From NCBI GenBank assembly GCA_027605045.1, contig JAQFWX010000004.1, positions 2,924,683 through 2,988,682 on the forward strand: a stretch of DNA of 64,000 nt, read 5' to 3'. Under the pieces are notes generated by a model. It did no database searches, was not told where the DNA came from, and was given only the letters and a program-made list of their open reading frames with translations. Below are positions 60,094 to 64,000 of this stretch, piece after piece. Within the stretch, counting starts at the first letter, position 1. The number at the start of each line of letters is the position of its first letter. The position numbers were made by a program, and so were the translations under genes. Origin of the DNA: Phallus indusiatus (lineage: Eukaryota > Basidiomycota > Agaricomycetes > Phallales > Phallaceae).

Positions 60094-60491
60094 TGTCAGG
60101 GTACGCTACCGCCGTCTCTCATTTTCCTATTTATTATCATCGGCATTATTTCATTCCTATTCCATTTACCATTTCCGTATTTTACTTTTACCTTCCGTTT
60201 CCTTGTTCTGTCTCTATTTTGCTTTCTCTACTCGCGTGCGTCGCGCGCTCGTACCCGGCGTGATGCCCGTGACATCACGTCACTTAGGTTTGGTTCGAGC
60301 GCCTAGCACTTAGCTGTGTCAGGGCCGCACGCCGCGTTATTGTTTTTCATGTATATAGTTGCTGTCCCTAGAGTGAGGGTCCCTAAGCTTGTTCTCTTAG
60401 GATCCCCTCCCTCTAGGTGAGTAGTTAGTATTTCCCCCAATATATTAGCTTAGGATCCCCTCCCTCTAGCTTGAGCTGAGTAGCCCTAACA
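60094..60491 (+). mobile_element. 3' LTR of the chromovirus (family A)
   Basis: 398 bp, TGTCAGGG...CCCTAACA, complete. It contains a TATA box at 60352 and the R-region hairpin. Confidence 0.92.
60352..60401 (+). promoter_or_regulatory. LTR promoter core: TATATAG and predicted transcript start
   Basis: TATATAG at 60352-60358 lies 33 bp before AAGCTTGTTCT (60385-60395). The latter sits in the hairpin CCTAAG-CTTGTTCT-CTTAGG. Transcript start is inferred from the TATA distance. Confidence 0.6.
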
Positions 60492-60587
60492 GGATAAGGA
60501 TCTCAATGGGTTATACCTGCGGGTATGGGTACCTGTACCTGCGGGTATGACCGTAATCGTACTTGAGGAAGTCGTGAGGTTCGTTAG
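60492..60587. mobile_element. Fragment of the GGGTACC-type hAT MITE
   Basis: Contains GGATAAGGAT and repeated GCGGGTATG/GGGTACCTG units like the element at 41,928. The other end is not seen. Confidence 0.5.
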
Positions 60588-60610
60588 TGTCAAGAGCCAT
60601 GTTCCACATC

Positions 60611-61295
60611 TGTAATGTATTTGCTTTGGCTCAAGGTATAAGCACCTTGACTATTGCAAACAAGAGTGTTGTTTAGGGGATTATTGTTTTGCAACCAAAG
60701 GTCTTGTTATTGAAGGTGAGACTTGCTTGCTGCAGTTGATAGTGTTGAATAGTTCTTGAAGTATTGTTGAAGGATTGTTTGAACTCAAGGCTTGAAGTTC
60801 AAACAATTAGATTAAGACAAGAGGAAGAAAAAGACAAGAGGAAAACACCAATTTTTATTGGTAAGCACTTTAGTGCACAACAGTAGTTACAAGTAAGATA
60901 ATTTTACAAGAGAAATCAGCCCTTATTTATACACTTTTGGGCTGCTACAAACATAACAAAACATTAATAAGAAAAGATCATGTGAAAGATAAAAATTACT
61001 AAGATCTAATTAAAAGTGGAGCAAGGAAAATTATAGTAAGACAGGGGAAAGGAGAAAAATGTTTCAGAGAAAAAAGGTCTGGAACTAGCTGTTCCTGAAT
61101 TAAAATAATAAAGGACATAACCAAATAAAAGACTATAAAGGAAAGCAAGAGGAAACAGAGACAAGCAAGAACTTAAAAAAGAAAATAGGAAAGATACCAG
61201 GGTTTTCTTGATTATAAAGTGTTTTTGGTGTTTGGTGGCTAGGCCTTTTGTTGTGTTTTTGGTGAAGCAGGGGCAAGAGCATGAGATACATGACA
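60611..61295 (-). mobile_element. Solo LTR, family F (F2)
   Basis: 685 bp, TGTAATGT...ACATGACA, reverse of F1. It splits E2; flanks ACATC and GCGTC match at 3 of 5. Confidence 0.8.
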
Positions 61296-61514
61296 GCGTC
61301 TATCCCGGGTAAGTCCGGTCTAGTACGTAACACGTGCGTGCGGATAAAGAGAGTATGGAGAGTATGGGTGTGAGGGACTTGGCTTCAGCTTATATGCTGC
61401 GCCCACTCACCCCCAACTTCAGATATCCCTCAATTTCAGAGAACGGGAGAAGTATGTAGCTAGTATGCACAAGCCTGACATCAAATATGATGACGAACTT
61501 AGTTTGCCCAAGAG

Positions 61515-61817
61515 TGTAACGGATTTGGGATATAGGAATGGGCCCCCCTGGGGCCCATTAATGGCCTAGTGCCCATGCAGTGCCTTTGGCACTGCAGCAG
61601 TAGTAGTTGTGCATCACAGCGTGATGCTTAAGCGCCCGTCACACCCTTACAGCGGTGTGACCAGTAGTTACATTAGTTAATCTTAATCTTTTCCACTACT
61701 ACTGCATGTAATTCCCTATTAGCCTAATTGAGCAATAGACAGGAATTCTGTGCACTTGTGGGAAAATAAGAAATTCCTTTAATCAGACCCCCTGTGGTCT
61801 GATTTTCAACTGTTACA
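61515..61817 (+). mobile_element. Short LTR-like element, family D (D3)
   Basis: 303 bp, TGTAACGG...CTGTTACA, exact duplication AAGAG, inside E2. Confidence 0.88.
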
Positions 61818-62252
61818 AAGAGTGACTGGGACTTGATCTACGCACAAGTCTGCAACTAAGTATGAGATGAGTATGCAGGGTATGAATAAGAACAGAGCCA
61901 GAACAGATGAGAGAGAAGAATAGATTTTTTTCTGACTGAGGAACGGTGAACCCGAAACTGGGACTTAAATACATGAGTGTAAAATAACTACACTAAAAGG
62001 AGAAACAGATAAGAAAGGAATGGTGGTTTCTAGGACGGATAAAACAGGCAGGGTCCAGACTAACCGAACCCCTGGTTAGTCAGGAAGTTGAGCAGGCAGA
62101 CTCCATTTGGAAATAGGCAGATCAGAGGGCTGTGCATGAAGTAGGGGGAGTACGAGACAAGTACGTGTGACGTACTTGATAATAACTTTGGGTTCTGGTG
62201 TACTGCTTATGTAATCCATCAGGAAAGGCTACGGGGCATGCCGGGCATGATG

Positions 62253-63214
62253 GAGTGCATGTAAACAGTATAATGAGAAAAATAAAGAGCTGCCTTGAAG
62301 AAACTGAGAAAAAAGTAAGTTTGTGTCTGAGCAGTGATGACAGTGTCAAAAAGATAAGCTACTTTCTTGTCAGACAAGGTTATTGATATAAGTTCAATTT
62401 CCTTCCCACTTGGACATTACTGATCAACCTAAAGGCTACCATAACCATGCTATATGAGCCATACAAAATATGCAGTGACAAAACCTACACTTGCAACAGT
62501 AGGGAGTGGATGTTTCCCCAGGCTGCATTGCTGCTGCAGCCATAATAGTAAGTTTACTCACTACTGCCTGTTAGGGCAACTCAGGGCACACACCTACAGT
62601 GCCGCGCGCTCAAAACCGACCACTCAGACACCCAAAAGCGCAAATTTTAATCACGCATCATGGCCACAAATATTTGTAAATTAAATTATGGATTCTGGAT
62701 ACTAATAGGAAGAGGAACAACGTTATCTCTTTACATTTTAAAAATTATTATGTTTTTCTGGGAAACCACCCCCCGAAACTGGACTTTGGGCGTCAAATGC
62801 GCGCTTACTCGATAGCCGAGGTTAGCCGGTAATTACTAAGCATATTGGTAATCATTTTTCTTCATCACACTGTCTTGACACCGTCCAAACGTCGTCTTTG
62901 ACAAAGGAAAAAATCAGCTTGCGCAGTTTGCCTTTTCGTTGATTTCCATACCATATTCATAGTGCTCATTATCAAATTTATTTAATACTCAAATTTTATC
63001 TTGTTAAAAATTTGCTATCAAAATTTAGATGTTGAACTCGAGCTGAATCTGTACTTTGTTTAGCACATTTCAATATAATCTCGAGCATCCCTATTCAGCA
63101 TTATCTTCCACTGCACTTTGGCTCCCTTTTTGAAGTCTGACACTGCTGAGAGCTAACCTGAGTCATCAGATAGCTCACTTGCATTGCCTTTTTGACCGCT
63201 GAGAAAAGATTTTA
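62253..63214. other. Gene-free segment with a small LTR B relic
   Basis: About 28 bp at 62569-62596 (TGTTAGGGCAACTCAGGGCA...) match the reversed end of LTR B. The rest has no gene or recognisable repeat. Confidence 0.45.
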
Positions 63215-63604
63215 CAGCAGTTTGCATTACGTAAGTCCGGCGCTCGTTTCGTCAAGATAATCGCTGAGACCTTGCGAATGCAATAGCTCGTCCAATTTTG
63301 AAGATTTTTACTTACTGTTTCTTTAGGATATGTTCAGATATATTATATCTAGTGCATCATGTACTTTACCAAGCTTATAAATGTGTATTGCAAAGTTTGA
63401 CCTTTTCTCCCCAAAAAACAGCAATGGGGAAAACCTCAAAGTAACTCATAAAAAGTAGATATTGCACTAGATACAGTATCTCTTGACATATTTTGAAGAA
63501 ACAGTAAGTTAAAATTCTCAAAATTGCACAAGCTATCGCGTTCGCAAGGTTTCGACGATCGTATTGACAAAACGAGCGCCGGACTTACGTAATGCAAACT
63601 GCTG
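63215..63604. mobile_element. Tc1/mariner-like fold-back MITE
   Basis: 390 bp, CAGCAGTTTGCATTACGTAA with its inverse at the other end, flanked by TA. The arms match for about 145 bp, leaving a short centre. Non-coding. The TA duplication supports Tc1/mariner mobilisation. Confidence 0.75.
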
Positions 63605-63648
63605 TAAGCCTCCAGCCCTTAGTTGCTTGCAGCTAGACACTCCTTCTT

Positions 63649-63998
63649 TGTTACGGTACGCTAGCGCCTCGCCGATTATTCGATCTTTTCGATTTCTTTC
63701 GGTTTCATTTCGTATTACGATTTCCTTCATTTCCCGTACTTTGCCGTTTCCATTAGTTCCCTCGTTTTCTCGTTTTCTCGATCTCTCGATTTCTTTCGAT
63801 TTCTGTTTGTATCTCCTCGGATCCCATGGAGATCAGTCGGGCGCCTCATATTCGGTACTTATATGCGTTTTCCCTGGAGGGGGATACCTAAGCTTGTTCT
63901 CTTAGGTTTTCCCTCCTCTAGGTGAGTAGTTAGTCGTTGTCCCTCAATAGCTCTTAGGTTTTCCCTCCTCTAGGTGTGTGCCCTGAGTCGCCCTAACA
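63649..63998 (+). mobile_element. LTR family B (B4)
   Basis: 350 bp, TGTTACGG...CCCTAACA. The right flank leaves the window, so solo versus 5' LTR cannot be decided. Confidence 0.85.
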
Positions 63999-64000
63999 TT

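Larger units (their letters stand above)
60588..62252 (-). mobile_element. LTR family E (E2), carrying F2 and D3
   Basis: Reverse copy of E1: starts TGTCAAGAGCC and ends at GGGGCATGCCGGGCATGA. Two insertions explain its length. No exact duplication was found at its ends. Confidence 0.78.

Overview
This window looks like nuclear DNA of a mushroom-forming basidiomycete (Agaricomycetes-type). Protein-coding genes carry many short introns, nearly all 45-71 nt, genes lie 10-300 bp apart on alternating strands, and the repeats include a chromodomain Ty3/Gypsy element (chromovirus) and many small DNA-transposon derivatives. The species was not identified. Gene models were spliced by eye, using family conservation to choose junctions. 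For eleven models the summed exon lengths are divisible by three: the mitochondrial RNA polymerase, mannose-6-phosphate isomerase, TSR2, GRC3, the FAD monooxygenase, the protein O-mannosyltransferase, the DEAH helicase, dUTPase, KGD4, the 7-TM protein and the element gag.

Region 1, about 1-37,530, is a compact housekeeping block. In order it holds: CENP-C/Mif2 (partial, -); mitochondrial RNA polymerase (-); an orphan seven-helix membrane protein (-); mannose-6-phosphate isomerase (-); CCT2 chaperonin subunit (+); TSR2 (-) and GRC3 (+), both ribosome biogenesis; a UbiH-type FAD monooxygenase (+); a protein O-mannosyltransferase (-); a DHR1/Ecm16-type DEAH helicase (+); dUTPase (-); a GCKIII/NAK1-type kinase (+); the Fe-S assembly factor ISA2 (-); KGD4 (+); and RPC1, the largest subunit of RNA polymerase III (-). 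Many neighbours are divergent pairs sharing 50-310 bp promoters. Three introns look like GC-AG introns. CCT2, the kinase and ISA2 each contain an apparent frame break, probably a mixture of sequence errors and possibly real lesions.

Region 2, about 37,530-64,000, contains no host gene I can defend. It is a stack of nested transposable elements, mostly solo LTRs with identifiable 5-bp target duplications. I name the LTR families A to G for this window only. Several LTRs sit inside hAT-like MITEs (8-bp duplications), and CACTA-like or Tc1-like fold-back MITEs lie among them. The largest element is a chromovirus (54,150-60,491) with gag, protease, RT/RNase H, integrase and chromodomain. It is dead through four in-frame stops, all explainable as transitions.

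The most interesting signal is in that chromovirus. Directly after its 5' LTR there is no usual tRNA-type primer site. Instead an 11-nt sequence is exactly complementary to the predicted 5' end of the element's own transcript, as in Tf1 self-priming, and both partners sit in small hairpins. A second signal is an ORF of about 100 codons inside LTR family G, where differences between two copies are mostly synonymous in one frame only.
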